Source: Lysobacteraceae bacterium (GTDB lineage Bacteria; Pseudomonadota; Gammaproteobacteria; Nevskiales; Nevskiaceae). From it: a DNA stretch of 64,000 bases. The notes below the pieces were generated by a model that was not told where the DNA came from, ran no database searches, and saw only the letters and a list, made by a program, of their open reading frames with translations. The translations under genes were made by a program, and so were the position numbers. The stretch lies in the NCBI GenBank assembly GCA_013823855.1, contig PNMW01000086.1:62001-126000 (forward strand). The letters are read 5' to 3'. Below are positions 36,995-45,771 of this stretch, one piece after another. Each line of letters starts with the position of its first letter. Within the stretch, counting starts at the first letter, position 1.

Positions 36995-39508
36995 TCAGCG
37001 CGACGCCGGCTGCACCTTCGACGGCGGGCCGTCCGGCTTCTGCGGGCGGCCGAAGTTGCGCTCGATCAGCGTCTGGCGGCCCTGCAGCCGGGTCAGCAGC
37101 CACTTGCCGATCACCCGGGCGATCATCGGCGGCGTCATCAGGATCAGCGGCGGCCTGACCAGATGGATGACGGCGAGGAACTTCCGGTACGACGCGAGAT
37201 CGTCGTGGACCAGCTCGACCAGCCGGTCCATGTACCAGTTCAGCGCCCGGAAATAGAACGGCCGCTTCGACTCGACATCCTTGATCCACGGGAAGCGCAG
37301 CGTCTGCTCGCGGATCACGAACCAGGCGCCGTCGGCGATCCGGCTGATCGCCCGGTAGTAGCGCTTCGGCAGCGCCGGGCTGTCCGGCGCGTGCTGGCGC
37401 AGCAGCTCGCGCAGCCGCGCCACTTCCTGCAGCGTGATGGTCATGCCGAGGCCGGCCACCGGATCGGTGCTGGTGTAGGCATCGCCGATGGCGACCAGCG
37501 CCCTCGGCAGCTTGCGCAGCCGCTCGTAGCGATAGCGCTGCATCCGCGGGCTGCGGAAGTTGTAGACCGGTGATGCCGGCTCCAGCCCGTCGATCAGCTC
37601 GGCGACCACCGGCGACTGCATGCGCCTGGCGAAGGCCTGGAACTCGGCGGCGTTGCGCGGCGGCGAATAGCAGTTGTATTCGATCAGCGAGGTCGACAGG
37701 ATGGTCCGGCTGCTGTCGGTGTAGTACTGCGCGGCATAGGTCTGCTCGTTCGGCCGGTAGGCGTAGCAGATCACCATCACCTTGTCGGTCCAGCGCCGCT
37801 CCGGCGGCACGTGGTGGCGCATCGTCGAATAGAAGCAGTTGAGGATGTCCTGCGTAAGCGCCGGCGCGCCGGTGCCGATGCGCTCGAGGAACTCCGGCAG
37901 CCGCGTGTTCTTGCCCGAGGCATCGACGACGAACGCCGCCGGCAGCAGCTGCGGGCCATCGGCACCGTCGATGACGACGCCGACCACCCGGTTGCCGGCC
38001 GGGTCGTAGACCAGATCCTGCATCTCGGTGTCGTAGCGGAAGTCGATCCCCGGCTCGCCATCGAGGCGGCGGCGAATACACCATTCGAGCAGCGGCCGGC
38101 TGGCGCAGACGATCTCGATGCCGCCCTTGCAGGCCTTCTTCCAGCTGCCGGCCAGACGCAGCTGGTACTGCTCGGCCATGTCGACCTTGAACGCGCCCTC
38201 GCGGACCATGTCGTCGATGATGCCGGGGAAGATCCGCTCCAGCTCCTGCTGGCCGGCGGTCAGCAGATGGTGCAGATGCCAGCCCTGCGCGGCACCCGGC
38301 CGGCCTTCGCTGCGATCGTGATGGCCGTCCTTTTCGAGCACCACGACCTTGTCGAAACGCTCGCGCAGCACCTTCGCGGTGGCGATCCCGGCAATGCTGC
38401 CGCCGACCACCACGGCAGTGCCGCGACCGGCGTCGGCGATCGCGGCGAGATCCAGCGCCCGGGGATCGATCGGCGGCGCCTGGCGCGCGCGCCGGCCGCT
38501 GCCGCTGGCGACGAACTTCTCGTAGTGCAGGCCGGCGCGCTGGATGCCGGCCCGCGCCAGCCAGCCGCGGGTCGCGTCGACCATTGCCGCCGGGCCGCAC
38601 AGGTAGAGGTCGACATCGCCGTCGTTCAGCGCGATGTCGTTCAGCAGATCGGTGACCACGCCGACCGGGCCGGTCCAGCGTGCGTCGGGACGGGCGACGA
38701 TGCTCTGCACGACCAGCCGCGGCTGCCGTTCGCTCAGCGCACGCAGTTCGTCGAGCTTGCACAGGTCCTCGTAGCGGGTGACGCCGTAGAGCAGCGTCAC
38801 CGGCTGGTCGAGCGGCTGGCGGGCCAGCTGCTGCGCCATCGCCAGGATCGCCGACAGGCCGGTGCCGCCGGCGACCAGCACCACCGGCCGCAGCACCGGC
38901 CGCAGGTAGAAGCCGCCCTTGCTGCAGCGCAGGGACAGCACATCGCCGGGTTTGGCGACGTGCCGCAGGTAGTCGGACATCACGCCTTCCGGCAGCAGGC
39001 GGACGATGAACTCCAGCTGCTGATCATCGCGCGCCGGATGGGCATACGAGTAGCTGCGCCACTGGCCGCTGCCGGGTACCTGGATCTGCGCGTACTGGCC
39101 CGGCCGGTAGTCGATCCGCGCACCGAGGCCCGAGGCGTCGATCCGCAGCAGCGCCGTGGTCGGCGACACCTGCTCGACGGCGGTGATGCGGCCTTCGCCG
39201 CTGAGCAGCTGGGCGGCGTTGTCGCCGTACGGATACTGCAGTTCGAGCACGCAGTCGGACTGCACGGTGGTCTGGCAGGTCAGCAGCTTGCCGGCCTCGC
39301 GCTCGACATCGCTGAGCCCCTCGGCCCGGCCCATCTCGTAGCGGCCCGAGGTGCAGGCGCCGATGCAGGTGCCGCAGACCCCGCTCTGGCATTCGTTGAC
39401 GATCGGCAGGCCGTTCGCCTCCGCAGCTTCCAGGATGGTCTGATCGGCGCCCACCGGCATGCGCCTTTCGACGCCGCCGAGATAGCGGAGGGTGACTTCA
39501 TGACGCAT
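36995..39508 (-). CDS. Fused [2Fe-2S] ferredoxin-reductase and FAD-dependent monooxygenase
   Basis: An 837-aa protein combining three modules. (1) Residues 1-95: plant-type ferredoxin with Cys40, Cys45, Cys48 and Cys78 (NECQSGVCGTCIGAC, LLTCQTT). (2) About 100-335: BenC-like FAD/NAD(P)H reductase with WRSYSYAHPA, LVAGGTGLSAILAMAQQL and LYLCGPAAMVDATRGWL. (3) About 364-837: group A-like flavoprotein hydroxylase with VVVGGSIAGIATAKVL (FAD), the Glu/Asp end of the FAD fold VVLEKDG, and the second FAD motif LVAIGDAYTSTDPVAGLGM. The joint (about 335-363) is in one frame with no stop. It would be an oxygenase with its own electron chain. Gene order puts it between a CoA ligase and an epoxide hydrolase. 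Substrate unknown. Confidence 0.85.
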   Translation of the reverse strand: MRHEVTLRYLGGVERRMPVGADQTILEAAEANGLPIVNECQSGVCGTCIGACTSGRYEMGRAEGLSDVEREAGKLLTCQTTVQSDCVLELQYPYGDNAAQLLSGEGRITAVEQVSPTTALLRIDASGLGARIDYRPGQYAQIQVPGSGQWRSYSYAHPARDDQQLEFIVRLLPEGVMSDYLRHVAKPGDVLSLRCSKGGFYLRPVLRPVVLVAGGTGLSAILAMAQQLARQPLDQPVTLLYGVTRYEDLCKLDELRALSERQPRLVVQSIVARPDARWTGPVGVVTDLLNDIALNDGDVDLYLCGPAAMVDATRGWLARAGIQRAGLHYEKFVASGSGRRARQAPPIDPRALDLAAIADAGRGTAVVVGGSIAGIATAKVLRERFDKVVVLEKDGHHDRSEGRPGAAQGWHLHHLLTAGQQELERIFPGIIDDMVREGAFKVDMAEQYQLRLAGSWKKACKGGIEIVCASRPLLEWCIRRRLDGEPGIDFRYDTEMQDLVYDPAGNRVVGVVIDGADGPQLLPAAFVVDASGKNTRLPEFLERIGTGAPALTQDILNCFYSTMRHHVPPERRWTDKVMVICYAYRPNEQTYAAQYYTDSSRTILSTSLIEYNCYSPPRNAAEFQAFARRMQSPVVAELIDGLEPASPVYNFRSPRMQRYRYERLRKLPRALVAIGDAYTSTDPVAGLGMTITLQEVARLRELLRQHAPDSPALPKRYYRAISRIADGAWFVIREQTLRFPWIKDVESKRPFYFRALNWYMDRLVELVHDDLASYRKFLAVIHLVRPPLILMTPPMIARVIGKWLLTRLQGRQTLIERNFGRPQKPDGPPSKVQPASR

Positions 39509-39601
39509 GACGGTGCTCCCGAAGATTGCATTTCGAGGCACCAGCATCGGCGTAGCCGACTGCGCTCGCCATCACCCGAACCGGTGAACGCCGCAGCGCG
39601 C

Positions 39602-41218
39602 TCAAGGTGTCGCCGCCGACAGTTCGTCGCGAATGCGCGCGCGCAGCACGTCCTTGCGGATCTTGCCGGCCGCGGTGCGCGGCAGCTCGTCGACCAGGCG
39701 CAGATGCTCCGGGCACTTCTGCCAGGCCAGGCCGGCCCGCATCACGTAGGCGACGACATCGTCGGTCGACAGCGTCGCGCCGTCCTGGGTGCGCACGAAG
39801 GCCGCCACGCATTCGCCGAGGCGGGCGCAGGGCGCGGCGACCACGGCCGCTTCGAGGATCTGCGGATGCTGGTGCAGCACATCCTCGATCTCCTTTGCCG
39901 AGATGTTCTCGCCGCCGCGGATGATCAGGTCCTTCTTGCGGCCGGTGATGGTCAGGGTGTCGTCGGCCGCGTGCACGCCGAGGTCGCCGGTGCAGAAGTA
40001 GCCATCGGTGGTGAACGCGGCCCGTGTCGCGTCCGGATCGGAATAGCCGAGGAACAGGCTGCCGCCGCGGACCTGGATCTCGCCCTCGCAGCCGCGCGCC
40101 AGCGCGCGGTCATGGGCATCGACGATGCGGACCTCGTAGCCGTTGACCCGGCCATCGGTGCCGGCACCGATCGCTTCGGGATCGCCGGGTCGCCTGCCGC
40201 AGGTGACGAAAGGCACTTCGGTGGCGCCGTAGCCGCGACAGGCATAGCCGGCGAAGCGCTTGCCGGCGCGCAGGATCAGCTCCGAGGGCACCGCCGCGCC
40301 GCCGCAGACGAACACCCGCAGCGGCAGGCGCGTGCGCCGGGTGGCGTCCATCGCCACCAGCAGCTCCTGCAGGAACGGCGTGGCGCCGACGGTCGCGGCG
40401 ATCCGGTACCGATCGATCAGCTGCACCGCTTCCACGGCGTTCCAGCGCGCCATCAGCACTGTGGTCAGGCCCATCGAGAACGGCAGTTCGAGGCCGACCG
40501 TATAGCCGGTGGCATGAGTCACCGGCGACGGCATCAGCAGCGCATCGCCGCGCTTCAGGCCCCACTGGCTGACCGCCGCCAGCACCGACACCGGCAGGCT
40601 GCGATGGCTGTGCAGCACGCCCTTCGCCGGCCCGGTGGTGCCGGAGGTGTACATGATCAGCTTCACCGCATCGGCCGCGACCGGCGGCAATGTCACCGGC
40701 TGCTCGCGGCCCGCCGCGATCAGCTGCTCGTAGCGCTGCGGGCCATCGCTGCGCACCTGCACTACGGCTTGCAGCGCCGGCAGGTGCACCGCCAGCCGCT
40801 GCGCCATCGCGCCGTGATCGAAGCCGCGCCAGATGCCCGGCACGAACAGCACGCGGCTGCGGCAGTCGCCAAGGATCGCGAGCAGTTCGGCCTCGCGGTA
40901 GATCGGCACGATCGGATTGCAGACATAGCCGCCGAGACAGGCAGCGAGATTGATCACCGCGGTCTCGGCCCAGTTCGGCAGCTGGAAGCTCAGCACGTCG
41001 CCGGGCCGCAGGCCGAGGTTCCACAGCGCCGAGGCCAGGCTGCGCGCCTCGTCGAGGATCGCGGCGAAGCCGAGCTGGCGGTCGCCATCGATGAAGGCGA
41101 TGGCGTCAGGCCGGTCGCGGGCGGCGGCGACCGCCAGTTCGGCGAGCGTCGGCGCGGCCGGGCCGGCTGCGGAAGGCGGGCGCTGATGCGCCAGGCGTTG
41201 CCAGTCGAGGCGGTCCAT
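39602..41218 (-). CDS. Adenylate-forming acyl/aryl-CoA ligase
   Basis: A 538-aa ANL-family ligase with the P-loop LIMYTSGTTGPAKGVLHSHR, the RGYGATEVPFVTCG block, TDGYFCTGDLGV, and the hinge and C-terminal ITGRKKDLIIRGGENISAKEIE ending RTAAGKIRKDVLR (catalytic Lys). It activates a carboxylic acid as CoA thioester; closest in look to cyclohexanecarboxylate/benzoate- or fatty acid-CoA ligases, but the substrate is not readable. It lies 10 bp downstream of the crotonase gene and 93 bp upstream of the fusion gene. Confidence 0.9.
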   Translation of the reverse strand: MDRLDWQRLAHQRPPSAAGPAAPTLAELAVAAARDRPDAIAFIDGDRQLGFAAILDEARSLASALWNLGLRPGDVLSFQLPNWAETAVINLAACLGGYVCNPIVPIYREAELLAILGDCRSRVLFVPGIWRGFDHGAMAQRLAVHLPALQAVVQVRSDGPQRYEQLIAAGREQPVTLPPVAADAVKLIMYTSGTTGPAKGVLHSHRSLPVSVLAAVSQWGLKRGDALLMPSPVTHATGYTVGLELPFSMGLTTVLMARWNAVEAVQLIDRYRIAATVGATPFLQELLVAMDATRRTRLPLRVFVCGGAAVPSELILRAGKRFAGYACRGYGATEVPFVTCGRRPGDPEAIGAGTDGRVNGYEVRIVDAHDRALARGCEGEIQVRGGSLFLGYSDPDATRAAFTTDGYFCTGDLGVHAADDTLTITGRKKDLIIRGGENISAKEIEDVLHQHPQILEAAVVAAPCARLGECVAAFVRTQDGATLSTDDVVAYVMRAGLAWQKCPEHLRLVDELPRTAAGKIRKDVLRARIRDELSAATP

Positions 41219-41228
41219 GGCGGCGGGC

Positions 41229-42029
41229 CTAGCGACCGGTGAACACCGGCTTGCGCCGTTCGCGGAAGGCGTTGAGGCCTTCCTGATGGTCGGCGGTCAG
41301 GTTCGACAGGTTCTCGTAAGCCAGACCGGTATCGAAGATCGTGTGGGCGATCGCCTTCAGCGGCAGGTTGGTCACCACCTTGGTCCAGCGGATCGCCTTG
41401 GTCGCACCGGCGGCCAGCTCGCGAGCCAGGCCGTAGACCGCGGCATCGAGCGCCTCCGGCGCCACCACCTTGTTGATCAGGCCGATGCGCTCGGCTTCCT
41501 CGGCCTTGGCCATCTTGCCGGTCAGCAGGTACTCCTTGGCGCGGGCGTAGCCGACCAGCTGCGGCCAGATGATCGCACCGCCGTCGCCAGCGACGAAGCC
41601 GACCGAGACATGGGGATCGCCGATCGAGGCATTGCTGCTGGCGATGATGACGTCGCAGAACAGCGCGATCGACGCGCCCAGCCCGGCGGCGGCGCCGTTG
41701 AGCCGGCAGATCAGCGGCTTCTCCAGATCGAGCTGGCCGAACAGGATGCGCTTGGCCTCGCTGGCGGTGTTCAGGAACACCGCAGGATCGTCGATCGCCG
41801 CCTGCAGCCAGACCAGGTCGCCGCCGGCGCAGAAGGCCTTGCCTTCGCCGGTCAGCACCAGCACGTCGGAGTCGCTGTCGTCGGCGAGGTCGCGGAACAG
41901 CCGCGACAGTTCCTCGTGCAGCTCGCCGTTGACGGCGTTCATCGCGTCCGGCCGGTCGATGCTGGCCGTGAGGATGCGGCCCTCGCGGCGGAACTTGATC
42001 GTGCGGTACTGCTGGTCTTCGATACGCAT
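41229..42029 (-). CDS. Crotonase-family enoyl-CoA hydratase/isomerase
   Basis: A 266-aa crotonase with oxyanion loop GEGKAFCAGGDLVWL and NGAAAGLGASIALFCDV. The first catalytic Glu of hydratases is replaced (GASIALF). An Asp is present at the second position (GFVAGDGGAIIWPQLVG), a pattern more like isomerases and PaaG than hydratases. The C terminus FRERRKPVFTGR is standard. It is 27 bp downstream of the short acyl-CoA dehydrogenase in the same operon. It may isomerise or hydrate a CoA intermediate of the unknown pathway. Confidence 0.87.
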   Translation of the reverse strand: MRIEDQQYRTIKFRREGRILTASIDRPDAMNAVNGELHEELSRLFRDLADDSDSDVLVLTGEGKAFCAGGDLVWLQAAIDDPAVFLNTASEAKRILFGQLDLEKPLICRLNGAAAGLGASIALFCDVIIASSNASIGDPHVSVGFVAGDGGAIIWPQLVGYARAKEYLLTGKMAKAEEAERIGLINKVVAPEALDAAVYGLARELAAGATKAIRWTKVVTNLPLKAIAHTIFDTGLAYENLSNLTADHQEGLNAFRERRKPVFTGR

Positions 42030-42056
42030 GTCGGTGGGGTCTTCGTGCAGGGGTGG

Positions 42057-43154
42057 TCAGGGGTGTTCGCTCAGCGCTTCGAGTGCCAGGTCGGCGGTGC
42101 CGTGGAGGCTGTCGAGCATCAGCGCGCGCCGGTAATAGCGGCCGATGCGCAAGGCCTGGGTCACGCCCATGCCGCCGTGCAGCTGCACGGCCTCGCGGGT
42201 GATGTGGCGCAGCGCGCGGGCAACCTCGACGCGCAGCACCAGCACCTGGCGGGACAGCATTGGTGCCGCGTGATCGAAGGCCTCGGCGACCGACGCGACC
42301 AGCGCCTCGCATTCGCGCTGGCGCATCAGCATCTCCACCAGCCGGTGCTGCAGCGCCTGGAAGCCGAGCAGCGGCTGGCCGAACTGGCGGCGCTCGCGCA
42401 GGTAGTCGGTGCTGTCGCGGTTGGCGCCACGCATGATGCCGAGCGCCTCGGCGGCGGCGAGGATCACGCCGCGCGCATTGGCGGCAGCGATCGCCGCCGC
42501 GCCGTCGCAGAGCCGTTCGGCAGGGGCCTGATCGAAGCGCAGATCGGCGGCGATGCCATCGTCGATGCTGCGATAGCGCTGCAGCTGCAGGCCGGGCGCT
42601 GCGGCGTCGACCAGGAACACGGCCGGCACGTCGCGCTCGGCATCGATCGCCGACACCAGGAAGCCGGTGCAGACATCGACGCCGACGACCATCGCCTTGT
42701 CGCCGCTGAGCCGCCAGCCGGCGCCGGATGCAGCAGTGGATTTCGTCGCCGTGGTGGCGATCGCGTCGGCCGCGCCGTCGCCGGTCTCGCGGTGCGCGTA
42801 GCCGAGCGGCCGCTCGCCGGAGATCAGCCCTTCCAGCAGCGCGCGACGGCGAGCCGGGTCCGCCAGCTGGGCGATGACCGCGATCGGCTCGGCGAACACG
42901 GTGGCCAGCGGCTCGCGCCACAGCGCTTCGCCGGCTGCGGCGTACAGCGGCAGCAGATCGGCCATCGGCGCGGCGCGATCATCGTCCTCCGGACGCAGCA
43001 GCTCGAAGCAGCCCATCGCCTGCAGTTCGGCCCAGCGTTCCGGTGAATGGCCCTGCGGCAGACGGCCGTAGTCGCTCCACTGGCCGGCGTCGTAGCGCTC
43101 GCGGTTGTAGCGGGCGAGGGTTTCCTCGAACAGGTGCAGCGCGTCGTCGTCCAT
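42057..43154 (-). CDS. Acyl-CoA dehydrogenase, partner (short) subunit
   Basis: A 365-aa acyl-CoA dehydrogenase homologue, short for the family and with a divergent middle domain, ending LHGGMGVTQALRIGRYYRRA. Its ATG overlaps the stop of the upstream acyl-CoA dehydrogenase by one base (TGATG), which suggests the two make one complex. Paired, non-identical acyl-CoA dehydrogenases of this kind form alpha2-beta2 tetramers in steroid side-chain degradation (FadE28/FadE29-type, mycobacteria). That suggests a bulky cyclic acyl-CoA substrate, an inference from architecture only. Confidence 0.85.
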   Translation of the reverse strand: MDDDALHLFEETLARYNRERYDAGQWSDYGRLPQGHSPERWAELQAMGCFELLRPEDDDRAAPMADLLPLYAAAGEALWREPLATVFAEPIAVIAQLADPARRRALLEGLISGERPLGYAHRETGDGAADAIATTATKSTAASGAGWRLSGDKAMVVGVDVCTGFLVSAIDAERDVPAVFLVDAAAPGLQLQRYRSIDDGIAADLRFDQAPAERLCDGAAAIAAANARGVILAAAEALGIMRGANRDSTDYLRERRQFGQPLLGFQALQHRLVEMLMRQRECEALVASVAEAFDHAAPMLSRQVLVLRVEVARALRHITREAVQLHGGMGVTQALRIGRYYRRALMLDSLHGTADLALEALSEHP

Positions 43155-44425
43155 CACACGTGCAGCGCCGTCTTGGCGATGATGCCGCGCTGGATCTCGT
43201 TGCTGCCGCCGTAGATGCTCGCGGCGCGGCTGTGCAGATGCTCGTGCAGCAGGCCCGGCAGTCGCGGGTCGCCGTGGCGATAGCCTTCGAGATCGCCGCC
43301 GAGGCCTTCGATCTGGAACGCCAGACCGTCGCGGGCCAGCAGGTCGGTGATCGCATCGTGGATCGCCTGCTGAAGTTCCGAACCGCGGATCTTCAGCAGC
43401 GAGGCATCGACCGGATGCTCGCGCCCGGCCTCGGCTTCCAGCACGGCGGCATAGGCGGTGGCGCGCAGGCAGTGGTATTGCACCTCCAGCTCGGCGGCAC
43501 GGCGGCGGAACGCGGCGCTGTCGCTGACCCTGCGCGGGCCCTCGCGGCGCCCGGCGGCGATCGACTGCAGGACGCCGAGCAGATGCCAGGCCTTGCCGAT
43601 CTCGGTGACCAGCAGCCGCTCGCGGCCGACGATGAACTTGGCGATCGTCCAGCCATCGCCTTCCTGGCCGACCAACTGCCCGACCGGCACCTCGACGTCG
43701 TCGAAGAACACCTCGTTGACGTGCTGGCCGCCATCGAAGGTCTCGATCGGCCGCACGGTCACGCCGGGGCTTTTCAGATCGATCAGCAGGAAGGAGATAC
43801 CCTGCTGCGGCTTGCCACCGGCCTGGGTGCGGACCAGGCAGAAGATCCAGTCGGCCCACTGCGCCATGGTCGTCCAGGTCTTCTGGCCGTTGACGCGGTA
43901 ATGGCCGCCGCTGCGTTCGGCACGCAGCTTCAGCGATGCCAGATCCGAGCCCGAGCCGGGCTCGGAAAAGCCCTGGCACCACCACTCGGTGGAATCACGG
44001 ATCGGCCCGAGAAAACGCGCCCGCTGCGCGTCGTTGCCGAACGCGCAGAGCACCGGGCCGAGGAACGAGGTTCCGAAATGGGTCAGCCACGGCGTGCCGG
44101 CGCGCTCCAGTTCCTCGACGAAGATGAAGCGCTGCAGCGGCCCCCAGCCCTGGCCGCCATGGGCCTTCGGCCAGTGGCCGACGAACCAGCCGCGGCTCTG
44201 CAGCAGCTGCTGCCAGCGGATCCGCTGCCCGCGCGTGAAGTACTGGTGCTGGCGCATCCGCGCGCGGATGTCGGCCGGGACCTGCTGGCGGCAGAACGCG
44301 CGCAGCTCGGCGCGGAACCGCGCGGCATCGAAGCCCGCCGCCACCGCAGCGCGCTGGACGGCGCTGCTCTCCGGCTCGCTGAACGCCGGGCCCGCCTGTG
44401 CCGCAGTCGCCGATTCTCCGAACAC
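43154..44425 (-). CDS. Acyl-CoA dehydrogenase, long subunit
   Basis: A 423-aa acyl-CoA dehydrogenase with FSEPGSGSDLASLKLRAE (middle domain), GQKTWTTMAQWADW, EVFFDDVEVPVGQLVG and the C-terminal IYGGSNEIQRGIIAK, in which Gly replaces the usual catalytic Glu of IYEGT. That form is common in heteromeric acyl-CoA dehydrogenases whose base is elsewhere. Start: GTG at 44425, with GGAGG 6 bases upstream; the earlier ATG lies in an Arg-rich stretch. First gene of the six-gene operon and divergent from the GAF-LuxR regulator. Confidence 0.87.
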   Translation of the reverse strand: MFGESATAAQAGPAFSEPESSAVQRAAVAAGFDAARFRAELRAFCRQQVPADIRARMRQHQYFTRGQRIRWQQLLQSRGWFVGHWPKAHGGQGWGPLQRFIFVEELERAGTPWLTHFGTSFLGPVLCAFGNDAQRARFLGPIRDSTEWWCQGFSEPGSGSDLASLKLRAERSGGHYRVNGQKTWTTMAQWADWIFCLVRTQAGGKPQQGISFLLIDLKSPGVTVRPIETFDGGQHVNEVFFDDVEVPVGQLVGQEGDGWTIAKFIVGRERLLVTEIGKAWHLLGVLQSIAAGRREGPRRVSDSAAFRRRAAELEVQYHCLRATAYAAVLEAEAGREHPVDASLLKIRGSELQQAIHDAITDLLARDGLAFQIEGLGGDLEGYRHGDPRLPGLLHEHLHSRAASIYGGSNEIQRGIIAKTALHV

Positions 44426-44579
44426 CCGGTGCCTCCGCTTCGACCTGCGCCATTGTTCGGCTGGCCGGCGGCGCGGAACATCACGCAATCAAGGGCTGCT
44501 GGCGACCCATTCGGGGGATCGGCGCACGGCCTCGGGTTTGCCCGCTGCGGGTGCTGCCTATAGTGTGGCCGGGCCTCAA

Positions 44580-44595
44580 ATGAGACCGATCTCAT
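44580..44595. promoter_or_regulatory. Inverted repeat over the start of the GAF-LuxR gene
   Basis: ATGAGA (44580-44585), 4 bp, TCTCAT (44590-44595) is a perfect inverted repeat whose right arm contains part of the ATG at 44594. A plausible plus-strand promoter lies just upstream, TTTGCC (44537-44542), 16 bp, TATAGT (44559-44564). Binding here would control the regulator and could serve the divergent acyl-CoA dehydrogenase operon. Confidence 0.45.
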
Positions 44596-45733
44596 GCGTA
44601 CTGCCGAAAGATCCGATTTTCCGATGGGAGCGTCGTTCGAACGCGTGTCCGCGTCCTGGCACCGTTGCCGCGGCATGCAACTGGATCACGATCTCGATCC
44701 GCCGCTCGAACCGGTCACGGACAGCCAGCTGCGCACGCTGCTGCAGCGCGATGCCCGGCTGGCGGCCGTCGCCCGGCAGGAACTGGAAATGATGTCCCGG
44801 GCGGTTGCCGATACCGGCCACGTTCTGGTGGTCATCGACGACCAGGGCTATATCGCCGCCGTGGCCGGCGACGTCCACCACGCCGGCGACACCCTGCGCC
44901 GGCTGCGCCGCGGCGTCGATCTGAGCGAGGCCAGTTTCGGCACCACCGCGCCCGGTACCGCGCTGGCCGATCGCCAGCCGATCCTGGTCCGTCGCAGCGA
45001 CCACTTCCTGACCCAGCTGCGGCAGCTGGAATGCCTGGCCGCGCCGATCTTCGCGCCCGGGGGCGACGTGCTGGGCGTGCTCGGCGTCTGCAGCGACCAG
45101 CGGCCGCTGCTGCCCGGCCTGGTGGAAATGGTCCAGAGCGCGGTGCTGCGCATGGAGCGGCAGCTGCTGCGCGAACTCGGCAGCCCGAAGATTCTCCGCC
45201 TGCACCCGCATCCCTACGGCCTGGGCGGTATCTCGGAAGGGCTGATTGCCGTCGGCAAGGATGGCGAGATCCTCGGCACCAACACCATCGGCGCGCAGTT
45301 GCTCGGCATCACCCAGGAAGGTGCCGTCGGCCGTTCGCTCGACGGCTTCTTCGAGGTCAGCCCGCTGCGACTGCGGCCGATCTCGAACGGTATGGCGACC
45401 TTGCGGATCAACGAGGGCCTGAGCGTTGCCGCCACGCTGGTCGAAGCGGCCGATCTCGAACGCCGCGCGGTCCGCGTCGGCAGGCTTCCGGAAGGGCCGG
45501 GCGGCGCCGGATCGCGACGTTCCGACCTGCGGCTTCTGGACCGGCTGACCCGGCGCGAGATCGACGTGCTCCATCACCTCGACGCCGGGCTGTCGAACCT
45601 CGAAATCGCCCGCGCGATGTTCGTTTCCGAAGATGCGGTGAAGTACCACCTGAAGAACATCTACGCGAAGCTGGCGGTCGGCAGCCGCTTGCAGGCGATC
45701 GCCACCGCACGCGAGCTGAAGCTGATCCGCTAG
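44594..45733 (+). CDS. GAF/PAS sensor with C-terminal LuxR HTH
   Basis: A 379-aa regulator. The N-terminal part has the SWHRCRGMQLDHD start of the AcoR/DhaR family, followed by a GAF-type domain (about 60-190; VLVVIDDQGYIAAVAGD, ASFGTTAPGTAL) and a PAS-like domain (about 210-290; GLIAVGKDGEILGTNTIGAQL). Instead of the AAA+ sigma-54 module usual for that sensor, it ends in a LuxR HTH (LTRREIDVLHHLDAGLSN, AVKYHLKNIYAKLAV). It is divergent from the six-gene operon and probably controls it. A second ATG 30 bp downstream (44624) is an alternative start that would free the inverted repeat from the coding region. Confidence 0.85.
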   Translation: MRTAERSDFPMGASFERVSASWHRCRGMQLDHDLDPPLEPVTDSQLRTLLQRDARLAAVARQELEMMSRAVADTGHVLVVIDDQGYIAAVAGDVHHAGDTLRRLRRGVDLSEASFGTTAPGTALADRQPILVRRSDHFLTQLRQLECLAAPIFAPGGDVLGVLGVCSDQRPLLPGLVEMVQSAVLRMERQLLRELGSPKILRLHPHPYGLGGISEGLIAVGKDGEILGTNTIGAQLLGITQEGAVGRSLDGFFEVSPLRLRPISNGMATLRINEGLSVAATLVEAADLERRAVRVGRLPEGPGGAGSRRSDLRLLDRLTRREIDVLHHLDAGLSNLEIARAMFVSEDAVKYHLKNIYAKLAVGSRLQAIATARELKLIR

Positions 45734-45771
45734 CGGCTCCGATCGGGCCCCGCCAGCGGATGGCGGAAAGC

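Noticed and set aside
37811-41242. A 1143-codon plus-strand open frame
   Set aside because: It is entirely antisense to the fusion monooxygenase and CoA ligase genes, both of which have clear family motifs; the frame is low-complexity Arg/Ala/Gln-rich.
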